Source: Agapanthus africanus
Taxonomy: Eukaryota > Streptophyta > Magnoliopsida > Asparagales > Amaryllidaceae
Assembly (NCBI GenBank): GCA_030015575.1
Contig: JASDDO010000024.1
Span: 45,842,114-45,906,113 of the forward strand
Direction: 5' to 3'
DNA length: 64,000 nt
Shown in pieces: positions 23,379 to 33,664 of the stretch (within the stretch, counting starts at the first letter, position 1; each line of letters begins with the position of its first letter). A model generated the notes under the pieces. That model searched no databases. It was not told the origin of the DNA and was given only the letters and a program-made list of their open reading frames with translations. Made by a program: the position numbers and the translations under genes.

Positions 23379-24700
23379 GGTATGTCTATAAGCATAATGG
23401 GCATGGATGAAAACCCGAAAGGGCTTCGTAAGTAAAAACAACAGGGCTACCGGGGAGTGTTCGTGAAAACCCGAAAGGGCGCGACCTCGTAAAAAAAATA
23501 TAAAAATAAAAAGAATAAAAAAAAACGGTATGTCCATAAGCAAAATGGGCATGGATGTAAACCCGAAAGGGCTCCGTGAGTAAAAACAGCAGGACTACCG
23601 GCGAGTGTTTGTGAAAACCCGAAAGGGCGCAACCTCGTTAAAGGACACTTACTAAGTCCTCTCGACCTTGTAAGGAGAAACTACCCGCGTGAGATCCTTA
23701 CGACTCACAAAGGAGCAGCACACTTAGGGATCCCCACGATTCCTAAAGAGAAAATACACTTGCGAGATCCTCATGACTCGTAAGGAGAACTCTCTTATGG
23801 GACCCTCACGGCTCATAAGAGTTGAAAGTCTTAAGTTACAGAGACCTAAACCTGTGCTTAAGCAACCCCCACAACTTTCGTTATTGCCCTACAAGTGGTT
23901 CAATACTGACCCTTGTATACAATCCACGGGCGCGAATAAACATTTCCCTAACCTAATCCATCCGTGACTGGGGATATGTTCGCATGACCCTTGTAAGTCC
24001 TCTCGATTTACAAGGAGAAAACCCTCCTATAGGATCCTTATGACTTATAGAGAAACAAACACTTAGGAATCCTCACGATTCCTAAGGAGAAAATACACCT
24101 ACAAGATCCTCATGACTTGTAGGGAGAAATACCTTTGTGAGACCTTTACGGCTTATGAAGTCAAAAGCCTTAGTCGACAGGACCTTAACCCTGTTCGCTA
24201 AGCCACCTTTGTAACATCGACAGAGGCAAATGATGATTCGCTCCTGGCAATATCCCAGTTGTAGCGATGCTAATGCCTAAATCGGTGTCTAATTCCTAGC
24301 TTGCAGCGAAAAGCCAACGAACCACACATGCATTCGAAATAGCCGAAATGATGGGGCAACTTGCAACGAAATCAGCAAGTAAAAATGTATGCATACAAAA
24401 ACAGCCGAAATGGTTGGGCGACTCGCAATAAAAAGCAGCGAGTAAAAAGAAAAATAGCCGAGATGATTGGGCACCGCGAAAAATAGCCGAAATGATTGGG
24501 CAATCGCGATTTTCGCGATATGAAAAGCTGAAATGATAGAGCATCGCGGAAAGAATAAAAAAAATGATGAAAGAATGAAACTTTTTTCCCTACAGATGAG
24601 ATCATATCGATCCCTGTATACAATCCAGGGGCACAAACAAAAAAGGGAACCATACCTTCCCACCAGGCTCCATCCGAAAGAGAGTCAAGTGTCGACGGTT
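23216..24700 (+). other. 3' non-coding region of Tat element 1 with hairpin series
   Basis: It corresponds to 47760-49560 of Tat 2. It begins with units of the GGACCGAAACGTC repeat, then an (AT)n run (23330-23375) and two copies of a block of about 148 bases containing AACCCGAAAGGGC (23375-23640). Next come small hairpins with different stems and a GATCCTCACGA-like loop (23645-24180), one copy of the GGCAAATGATGATTCGCTCC unit (24228), and a second hairpin group with the AGCCGAAATGATTGGGCA motif (24330-24540). No coding frame is supported. Confidence 0.75.
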
Positions 24701-24769
24701 CACCAACAACCTAGAGACAACTGCGACACTCGTCTCGATACAGCAGATGCAATGCCGCCAAACGAGGCA

Positions 24770-25275
24770 AAGGCCAAATTCCTAGCTTCAGGGTCTTGAC
24801 GGCAACTCATATAAAACCTGAAAGACTATCGGAGATCATCCCACACCAGCGCGGAGCGGTCACCACCTCGACGTTCGTCTCGATACAGCAGACGAGATGT
24901 CACTACAGCGCCCTTCCTCCAACAGGATTCGGACGTGCCAAAGCAAACGAAGTAAAGGCCAAATTCCTAGTTTCAGGGTCTTGACGGTAACTCATATAAA
25001 ACCTGAAAGACTATCGGAGATCATCCCACACCAGCGCGGAGCGGTCACCACCTCGACGTTCGTCTCGATACAGCAGACGAGATGTCACTACAGCGCCCTT
25101 CCTCCAACAGGATTCAGACGCGCCAAAGCAAACGTAGCGAAGGCCAAATTCCTAATTTCAGGGTCTTGAAGGCAACTCATATAAAACCTGAAAGACCATC
25201 GGAGATCATCCCACACTAGCGTGGAGTGGTCACCACCTCGACGTTCGTATCGATACAGCAGACGAGATGTCTCCC
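24770..25275 (+). repeat. 185-bp tandem repeat, about 2.7 copies
   Basis: Units begin with GGTCTTGACGGCAACTC near 24790, 24978 and 25163 and differ at only a few positions. The last unit stops after CAGACGAGATGTC, followed by TCCC and the Tat 2 LTR at 25276. The small frames that repeat every 185 bases are products of the array. Tat 2 has a different, 157-bp array at the comparable position. Confidence 0.85.
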
Positions 25276-25454
25276 TGTTCCCCCAATCAGAGCAAGGCTC
25301 TGTTTGAATTTTGAAACTTCAAAATTGAGAAGCAACGCTTCAGATCCCGTGCGCTGCGCGCAATTTGCCACGTGTCAGAATTTGACTCGGCAGCACAATG
25401 CCCAAGGCAGTGCGTCCAATCAGAGCAAGGCTCTTTAATAAGCAAAAGCAACGC

Positions 25455-25990
25455 TCAACTGCGCAAGCGCACCGCTGCGCGACACGTGTTTGCGCAGTTG
25501 CGCAAACGCTGTTGCGCAAGTGCATCACAGCGCGCCACGTATCTGCGCAGTTGCGTAAGCACAACTGCGCAAGCGCTCTGCTGCGTGACACGTGTCTGCG
25601 CAGTTGTGCACACACTGTTGCGCAAGTGCACCTCAGCGCGCCACGTGTCTGCGCAGTTGCGCAAGCACAACTGCGCAAGCGCACCGCTGCGCGACACGTG
25701 TCTGCGCAGTTGCGCAAACGCTGTTGCGCAAGTGCACTGCAGCGTGACACGTGTCTGCGCAGTTGCGCAAGCACAACTGCGCAAGCGCACCTCTGTGCGA
25801 CACGTGTCTGCGCAGTTGCGCAAACACTGTTGCGCAAGTGCACCGTTGAGCGACACGTGTCTGCGCAGTTGCGCAAGCACTGTTGCGCAAGCACTGTTGC
25901 GCAAGTGCTTCACTGCGCGACACGTGTCTGCGCAGTTGCGCAAGCTCAGCTGCGCAAGCGCCTTACTGCGCGACACGTGTCACGCGCTGG
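25455..25990 (+). repeat. 53-bp tandem array with a CACGTG box in most units
   Basis: About ten units carry TGCGCAAGCGCACC, then a G-box block (GACACGTGTCTGCGCAG). CACGTG recurs at 25483, 25642 and 25695 in 53-bp register (one unit reads CACGTA). The right LTR has fewer units (57150-57540). All frames are open because the unit lacks stops; the Cys/Arg-rich translations are not proteins. CACGTG is the core site of plant bHLH and bZIP regulators, so this is likely the LTR enhancer. Confidence 0.8.
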
Positions 25991-26164
25991 TGAGTTGCGC
26001 AACAACAGAATGAAAATTTAAGGAAATCTTTTCTGTTCTTGTTAAAACAAGAAGATTTCTTCTGTAAAACAGGGGCCTTTGGATCAAAGATCCAACGGTG
26101 GGAAAAATTTCCCAAATCATTCAGGAAAAGATTTATTGAACAAATTTAACTAATTTTTTAGCAC

Positions 26165-26172
26165 TATAAAAA
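26165..26172 (+). promoter_or_regulatory. TATA box of the Tat 2 5' LTR
   Basis: GCACTATAAAAAGGACCCC lies downstream of the CACGTG array and is identical in the 3' LTR at 57723. Confidence 0.65.
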
Positions 26173-26869
26173 GGACCCCAAACCTCATTTCAAAGGATCA
26201 TCTGGTTTAAAAAAAAAAGAAAGAAGAGAACTCTTGAGAATTTCTGGAGAACACAAAAAGAAGGTAAAAACCTTTGAGATAAGAGAAGATTCTCTTGAAG
26301 AATAGATCATTGATCTAGAAAACAAGATCAGTGATCTTCAATAAATAGATAGATAAATAAATAAATAAATAAAAATAATAAAAATGGTGCCTTGCACTTG
26401 CTATGAACCTCTGGTTCTCTGAAACAGAAAGAAAGAAAAGATTTCTTTCTTTTCTTTGATCTAAATTTGGATCAAGAAATTAAAAAGTGCTCTGCACTTC
26501 TTTTCCTGAATCTAAAAGATTCTTGGTGCTTTGCACAAATGCAATGCATTATTTGAAGGGCTAGGCCCAAGTCAAAAAGACCTAGCAGGTCAGAATAAAT
26601 TGCAAAGCAATAAAAGAGCTGGGCCCAAATAAAATTGATGCTCTGCATCCCTTTTGGGCAAAGCCCAAATAAAAGCAAAAGAAATGCAAAAGCAATGGAC
26701 TTAGCCCAATCGTGGCCATAAGTCCTTAAATTAAATTGACTGAGCAAAATGGCTCTCCTAAATCAATTTACGTCCGGTTCGAGGGTACATCTCCGAACTC
26801 CTTTGACATCTATCGTTGTAATTCCTCAATGACGTCAAAGAGGTGACGGGTCCCAACGACCACACACCC

Positions 26870-27610
26870 ATATGGACTGCGGGGTCCTTAAACTCGTGGA
26901 CCGAAACGTCCTTAAACTAATGTTGGACCGGAACGTCCTTAAACTAATGTTGGACCGCCACGTCCCTAAACTGGAATATGGACCCCCATGTCCCTAAACT
27001 GGAATACGGACCGAAACGTCCCTAAACTAATATCGGACCGAAACGTCCTTAAACTAATATCGGACCGAAACGTCCCTAAACTAATATTGGACCACCACGT
27101 CCCTAAACTGAAATATGGACCACTACGTCCCTAAACTGGCGACGGACCACCACGTCCTTAAACTGGAACAACAGAGCTTCCAAACGCTCTTTTGCCGGAT
27201 CTAAACGGTCCCGTTTAAGTTGATCTTAGCCCCAAACACGGCTAACATATCCTTAAACATTCAAATGGATTATAAAACTCCCAATCAACTCTGGTTCGAG
27301 GGTACATCTCCGAACTCCTTTGACATCCGTCGTTGTAATTCCTCAACGACGTCAAAAGAGGTGACGGGTCCCAACGACCACACATTAATATTGGACCGAA
27401 ACGTCCTTAAACTAATATCGGACCGAAACGTCCCTAAACTAATATCGGACCGAAACGTCCCTAAACTAATATCGGACCGAAACGTCCCTAAACTAATATC
27501 GGACCACCACGTCCTTAAACTGGCGATGGACCACCACGTCCCTAAACTGGAATACGGACCACCACGTCCCTAAACTGGAAGATGGACCACTACGTCCCTA
27601 AACTGGAACA
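26870..27610 (+). repeat. 27-bp tandem arrays in the transcribed part of the LTR
   Basis: Units of the form GGACCGAAACGTCCCTAAAC plus a short AT linker (or GGACCACCACGTCCC) occupy about 26880-27175 and 27385-27610. They are separated by a second copy of the hairpin-containing block (27295-27385). The same unit occurs in the 3' internal regions (23230, 47790, 63910 in reverse) and in the reversed LTR at 59310-59800. The period of 27 keeps frames open. Confidence 0.85.
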
Positions 27611-28120
27611 ATAGAGCCTCCAAACGCTCTTTTGCCGGATCTAAACGGTCCCGTTTAAGTTGATCTTAGCCGCAACGCGACTAATGTATCCTTAAACTAA
27701 AACACCAAACCCAAATCTAAGCAAACACGGATTTGGACTAATCCACGTCCTACGGGCGACGGTATTATTCAGTCTCCGTATACAATCCACGGGCAACCAC
27801 AAACAAAACAAACACACACGACACGAAGTGAAATTCTGGAGAAGGAGAAAGTTGTTACCGCGATGCGGTAGTGTAATTAACTGCAGGGGCTTGCGCCTGC
27901 AGGGAAGAGTGTCCCCACAATAAAAAAAACCCTCACCCTGAGGGGGAATCTGACGAAGTCTGCTACATCGGCCGCATCCGTCTAAACCTCCGATACACGG
28001 TGCCATAAATCAACTTGGCATCTTCGGAGAGATAAACGGATAAAACCAAATAGCATCTGCCCCGAACCTCAGGCACAGACGTCCTAACGTCTCGGCCGCC
28101 GTTCGGAGGGGAACAGATTC

Positions 28121-28138
28121 TGGCACGCCCGGTGGGAC
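28121..28138 (+). other. Primer-binding site of Tat element 2
   Basis: TGGCACGCCCGGTGGGAC begins five bases after the LTR. Such a TTCTGGCACGCC context is common in Tat-type plant elements. Confidence 0.75.
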
Positions 28139-28266
28139 CTTTTCCTCTTTCCACTCCACACTTCGTGTGTCGTCTTCGCGAACCAATCGCGGTTTGTTAA
28201 ATGGTTGTCTTCGGATTTCAAGTTGCTAAGATTTGGTCTTTTGTCTGGCGCAGAACTCAAGATTCA

Positions 28267-31200
28267 ATGGCCTCCAACTGCACCAACTGCTCGAAGTGCC
28301 ACTGCAACGGACGCTCCACCTCACCGAGAGGTGTAACATATGGGCCCCAAGCGGCCTCTTTCCTCGCTCTGCCGGTAGAACAGGTGACCCAGGCCACCAC
28401 CGGCCTGTTTTTCGGGACCATGGTCCCACCTACAAGCTTCTCTATGCAGATATCCGCACCGGAAGAGAACAAGAAGTCGGTGTTCGACCGGCTCACTGCT
28501 ACCACGACCCCTGTCAACGGGTCGCCTGCTACTAAACCGACAGCCTCCGTTTTCACCAGGCTAGGTCAGAACTATAAAGTGGCCGTCCCAAAGAGGGCAA
28601 CGGCCGCTGCTTTGGAAGTCGTTAAAGCGGCTTCTCCCATCAGAGAGTCGGTCTTCACAAGATTGATGGCTCCCACTCCTCCCCCAGCTGGTCAAAAGGC
28701 ATCAGTCTTCGATAGGCTGACATCGACAGCTATCCCACACTCAAACAGGGGGCAACAAGAAACCATCTCGATTTCCGAGCCAGTCCCAACGGCTCGTCGT
28801 GCGCGACGTCGCCATTGGCAACGAGTAAGGAAAGCAGGGGGCAACTCCCCCTCAGGGCTAACCCCACCTTCTCCAGTGGTGGAGGTCAACGCTGCTGTTC
28901 CAACTGGGAACAGCTTTGAATTGCTGAGGAAGGTGAGAAAGAACTCTCCAATTGCTACATTGAAAAGATCTCCTCCGCCTATGGAAAAAGCTCCGGAGAC
29001 AAAGCAGGAACAGCCCCCTCAACGGCTGTCGTCAAAAATTTATAAAGTTTGGCGGAGGGTTCAAGACTCCGTGATTGACCCAGACCACTTTCATCGCCAG
29101 AAAAAGGCACAGGTGGAAAAGGACAAAAACCGCCCCATTAAACAGCAGGGGGCAACAATTGCTAGGACGCCCACTCCAACGGCTCCTTTGACCTCGATGG
29201 CCCACAAAAGAAGGAAGCCAGAGAAAGCTCCCGCGTCAGCGGCAAAGTTTGAAAACAGTGAACTTAAACGCCCCAAGTCAGGGGGCATAATTGTTCATAC
29301 AGTTTATATGGCTTCTGGAAAGGAAGAAAGTCGTACTTCTACGGGTCACCGACCGCTTACCCGATCAGTGACCAAGGCTCAGGAGCAGCAACAAAAGCTC
29401 CAGGAGATGATGACTACAATGGCTGCATTCACGGAGCCAAAAGAGAACCCTGAGACGTCCTTAGATAAACGCCAAGAGGAAGAGACCGACGCCGAGTTCC
29501 TCCGCCGAGTACTGGAAAAGAGAGACAAAGAAGCTGCTGAACAAGCAGCCAATATACAGCGCATGGGCCTCCTCTTCCAGGACATGATAGGGATGATGAT
29601 ACAACAAGATCCCCCGACTGAAGAACCACCGATCGTCCTTGGGGATGATAGGGGAGAGACATCAAACCCTCAGCCCGTTCTATCAACGGCTAAAGAGGGT
29701 ACAATCTCTAAAACTGATATGGACGAATATATAGCCCAGCAAATAAGGGTTCATCATGCGGCCGAGGCAGCCGGCCACGTCGTAAAAACGGGGCGACCGT
29801 ATCCAGGCTGGTATGACCAAATCAAATACCCGCCGGGTTACACAATTCCTAAGTTTCATGTCTACAAAGGGACCGGCAATCCCCATCAACATGTTGCCCA
29901 ATTTAGGGCGCTTTGTGGTAACACCGGCGGCGACGACAGGCTTTTGCTTCGCCAGTTTGTTGGAAGCCTATCAGATACGGCGTTCGAATGGTATTCTGAG
30001 CTCCCCAACGACTCTATTAAAACCTTTGCGGAGATGGAGCTGCTCTTCACCCAACGTTTTGCAAGTGCCAGTGAGCGTACCCCGATGACGGCACTGATTA
30101 ATGCCAGGGTAAAACCCGGCGAGACATGGGTTTAGTACGCTATACGGTGGCGTAATCTATGGTCGAAGTGCGAACAACGCGTAGAAGAAGCTCCAGAGGT
30201 GGGAATGTTTGTTGGAACCCTTGATCCACAAGCAACCATCTCGCAGTTCATGATGTTCTTCAAGCCGACTACTTTCCAGGCTTTGATCGACAAACTAGCG
30301 CAGATGGACCAGATGGGCCATAAACCCCCTCTCCCGAAGCCGGACCTCCGAAACGACAAAGGAAAGGGAAAAACGATCATTGTCGCTAATGCCCAACAAC
30401 AACCGAGCGACTCGAAGCCGGTTGCTCGTCCAAACAATACACGCCCATACGTACCCCTTGAAGACAGGATGGGACGTCCTTACTCCTTCCCCCGTGATAA
30501 AATGAGGAGGCTATTCGAGCTGGCGTTGCGCAACAGACTCATAAATCTTCCAGATCCAAAACGTCCGTTGCAACCGAACGACGTCAACGAGCCCAATTAT
30601 TGCCCTTACCATCGAGTGCTAGGCCATCCCATCGAGGATTGCTACGTTTTCAAGAATTGGCTTGAGAACCAGTACCGTCAGGGCAAATTTGTGCTATCTG
30701 ACAAATGGAAGGTGAATCCTCCGCAGCCCCACACCTCTAAGGGGACAAATACGCCGGGGGCAACATGCTCCATCATTGAAGAAGCTCCCTGGGAGGTTGT
30801 ATTATCAGCCAAAAGGAGGAGAATGCTAAATGATCTTCAGACCTGTCCAGCGGTCAAGTGGAAGAACCCCTTGGAACCGCAGGTTATTGAGGGGATGTTG
30901 AAGCCACGACCGACTCCGAAGACCGATGGTGGTAGTTCAAGCATTCATAGCCGGCCGTCAAAATCTTCGAAAAAGAAGAAGAAGAAATCTAAGAAGCCCG
31001 TGAAGCCTGGCGACAAGCGCACGGACTTACAAAAGCAAATCGACGCACTGGATGAGTACAACCAAAAGGCGCGGACTCCTATTACGCTCCAAGATTTCCT
31101 TGATCACGTCTTTCAAAAAGAAGATGAGGGGGAAAGTTCATCGGATGAATCCGAGGAATATGTGGCGAGCTGTCATATGATCTCCCATTCGACCACGAAC

Positions 31201-31455
31201 GATGAAGGGACTTCCGGCACTAAAACGCTGGGGGCAAATACTGAGTCAAGGGTTCCGGAGTTATCAATCGAAATGATTGACGCGTTTCTTAGTGAAGCTC
31301 GATTGAAAAGCAAAGCTGATCGAGAACGCGAGACGGCTATATTCGAAAGGGCCAAGCGCCAGCGACTTGAGGAAAGAGCTGAGATGATCCCGCTGGAACA
31401 AAATGCCTCCACCGCTGACAAAAGCCAATTCAAGATAAAAAAAGAGGTTTGCTAA
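28267..31455 (+). pseudogene. Gag region of Tat element 2, one stop and one frameshift
   Basis: Gag is the capsid precursor that packages the element RNA. The start at 28267 (MASNCTNCSK) is preferred to the ATG at 28201 because Tat 1 starts at the same point. A ~480-residue low-complexity basic N-terminus precedes the gag domain (YPPGYTIPKFHVYKG near 29830 to about 30300). A zinc-binding-like module with CPYHRVLGHPIEDC follows near 30602-30645, then a Lys-rich and acidic stretch. TAG at 30133-30135 stands where Tat 1 has a glutamine codon. In a run of A at about 31435-31441 one extra base, relative to Tat 1, shifts the frame and gives a stop at 31453-31455; the next frame takes over at 31466. 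Confidence 0.85.
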
Positions 31456-31465
31456 GGCCATATCG

Positions 31466-33103
31466 ATGGGCATGAAGCTACCATCCTCTGAAGGAAAAAT
31501 GACGGGTGTGGTGGAAATGCACCCCTCTTATTGCTTATATCATCAGAAGGTCTCGCATCCCACTCAAGAGTGCAAGGCTTTCGATAGATGGTGGCAAGGA
31601 TACGTCGCTAATCAACAACGCTTTAAACGGGAAAAGCGTAAGATTCGTCGGGAGCAAAGAAACACGACCAAAGAGCTTGAAAGAACTGCCGGCAATTGTC
31701 ACATGGTTAACACTACCAGGTCACAAGTGCCTACATTTGGGAGCGACTCTGATGAGGAGCTAGAGCTTGCCCCTCTCTTTAAAGAGTCAACTTCGGGAAA
31801 AGAAGAGGAGCCGGTGGTTTGCGAAAATATCCGGCTGCGGAATCGGACACTGCCTGAAAAGAACCTCGGACCATCGAATAGAAAAGATAAAGGGAAAGAA
31901 AAGGTCTCTGAAGACATCGTCTTAGATGACCAAGTTCTGGAAGAGCTAAACGCCGAGAACCCGCCAAAAAGGAATAAAGTGGATTACAATGTCTTGGCGC
32001 ATCTGAGAAAGCTACCCTCACAACTCAGCATTCTCGATGCCCTATTACTATCAAAAGAGGCGAGGGATTCTTTGATTAAGGCCCTACAAGATCCGGACCA
32101 ATTCCAAGCTTTCCTGGCCGAACAAAAGATGAAGGATGAATTGGAGGAAGTACACACGGCCGATGTCATTTTCGGCAACGAGGACCTTCTCCTTGGGACT
32201 TGCGAACACAATCGCCCCCTTTATGTCTCAGGATACTGCCATGACATAAAGATAGGTAAAATCTTGGTCGATAACGGATCGTCTGTTAATTTACTCAATG
32301 TGCGAGTGTTAAAGGAGATTTGCATGAGTGTCCAACACCTCGCCCGAGACAAAATCACCATCTCCGGATTCGACTCCCAATCATCAAAAACTCTTGGATC
32401 TGTGATATTGACGCTACGCTTCGGGTTGCTCGTCACAGACATCAAATTCCATGTTATAGACGTCAAGACGTGCTACAATGCTCTGCTCGGCCGACCATGG
32501 CTACACGAGTACAATATCATCCCTTCTACACAGCATCAGTGCATGAAGTATTCTAGGGATGGCCTCGAGTACACAGTGGCGGGAGAGTTGAATCCGTTTT
32601 CCGTAAACGAAGTTCGCAAGTATGAAGATGCCAAATATTTCTTACCGAGTTTCGAAGACACGGAAAGGTGTCACAAACCGGAGAACAAAACTAACGCCAC
32701 CATCCCTGTCTTCGGCAGTGACACCGAGGAGGAGGAGGATATAATTTATTCAGGTCCATCCCAATCCACCAGGCCAGGACCATCCGTTCCTTCATTGATC
32801 TTCGGTAGTGATTCAGAGGATGAAGTTCATGCTGTATTCCCTGCTCGGCCTTCAATACGGGTTTCCGCTGATGAAGAGCGAAGTCTGCAGATAACCATGG
32901 TGCCGCTTGAACATTACAAAGAACTGGATGCACTCGACACCAACAGCGTAGAAGAATTGCAGACATTCTATATCCCTCCCGGACGAAAAGGCGAGAAGGC
33001 AATCCTATTCTACCGTTCTGAAGAAAACAAGGTGGAAAAAGAAATTTGGCATGGCGCGGATCCTACGCTCGACAGGCTTCAGCCTATCCGTCTTCCCAGA
33101 TAG
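31466..33103 (+). pseudogene. Gag-end and aspartic protease region of Tat element 2
   Basis: It opens with a CLYHQKVSHPTQEC motif (about 31530-31575), also present in Tat 1. The retropepsin domain follows: the active-site motif is ILVDNGSSVNLL (Asp codon 32270-32272), DNGS replacing the textbook DTGS, and the flap and C-terminal part end in ALLGRPWLHEYNIIPS. It would cut the polyprotein. The rest is acidic (FGSDSDEE-type repeats). The frame stops at TAG 33101-33103; the same frame continues through TGA 33212-33214 and TAA 33599-33601 towards RT, so the stops are secondary damage. Confidence 0.85.
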
Positions 33104-33664
33104 TATACCGAAAGTTTGAAGAAACTGCTGAAACGCCAGGGGATGTCCTTCACACAGACCATTAGAAAAGCCAAATTCTATGACAAGGTCTGGAACATTC
33201 TCGGGACTCAATGAAAACTGCCTAACGGGAGAATAGAAACAAAAGGGCTTGGGTACATCCGGTCAAAGAAACGGGAGCTAGTAAACAGCTGTTATGTTAT
33301 ATATGACTTCGATAAAGAGGCGGACGCTCAATGGGAGGACGCTAATCCTGAGCCAGCAAAAGTTCCTGATGCAAAACCGCCCAGTCCATCATTTGAAGAC
33401 CAGATAGGCAAAATTATAAGGAATGCGGGTCAAAAAGCCCGAGATGATCACAATCGTGAAATGACAATCTATGAGAAAGCCAAGACACAGCGCCTCCTTC
33501 AACAGGCGGTGAAGGATGAAAATGCCGCTCCTTGTCAACCTACTACAAAAAAGGTTCGACGCGAAAGCAAAAACAAGTCGAAAGGCAAGAATGACGCTTA
33601 ACAACCACAAAGCAGAGCTAAGAAGCCACGCATCCGAGAGTCGAGCGTTATTGACCTAGCCCTC

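Larger units (their letters stand above)
16746..25275 (+). mobile_element. Tat element 1: gag-only (non-autonomous) Ty3/gypsy element, right end not seen
   Basis: LTR 16746-19316, primer site 19322-19339, gag-like frame 19466 to about 23216, then directly the 3' non-coding region typical of the family (23216-25275). Compared with Tat element 2 it lacks protease, RT, both RNases H and integrase. It was inserted into the 3' LTR of copia A after ATCAC. At 25276 an LTR of Tat 2 begins, so the rest, with its own 3' LTR, is either outside the window or lost. It fits the gag-only class sometimes called TR-GAG. Confidence 0.75.
25276..28115 (+). repeat. 5' LTR of Tat element 2
   Basis: The LTR runs from TGTTCCCCCAATCAG to CGGAGGGGAACA (2840 bp), with ends TGTTCCCC/GGGGAACA. 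Contents in order: a 53-bp repeat array with CACGTG boxes, a TATA box at 26165, a stretch of tiny palindromes to about 26540, a hairpin at 26801-26840 (repeated near 27330), 27-bp arrays, and a final part shared with all Tat LTRs here. Confidence 0.88.

Noticed and set aside
25340..26021. Long overlapping frames on both strands with Cys/Arg-rich repeats
   Set aside because: They follow the stop-free 53-bp LTR repeat exactly and recur in the other LTR (57018-57551); no start context or domain.
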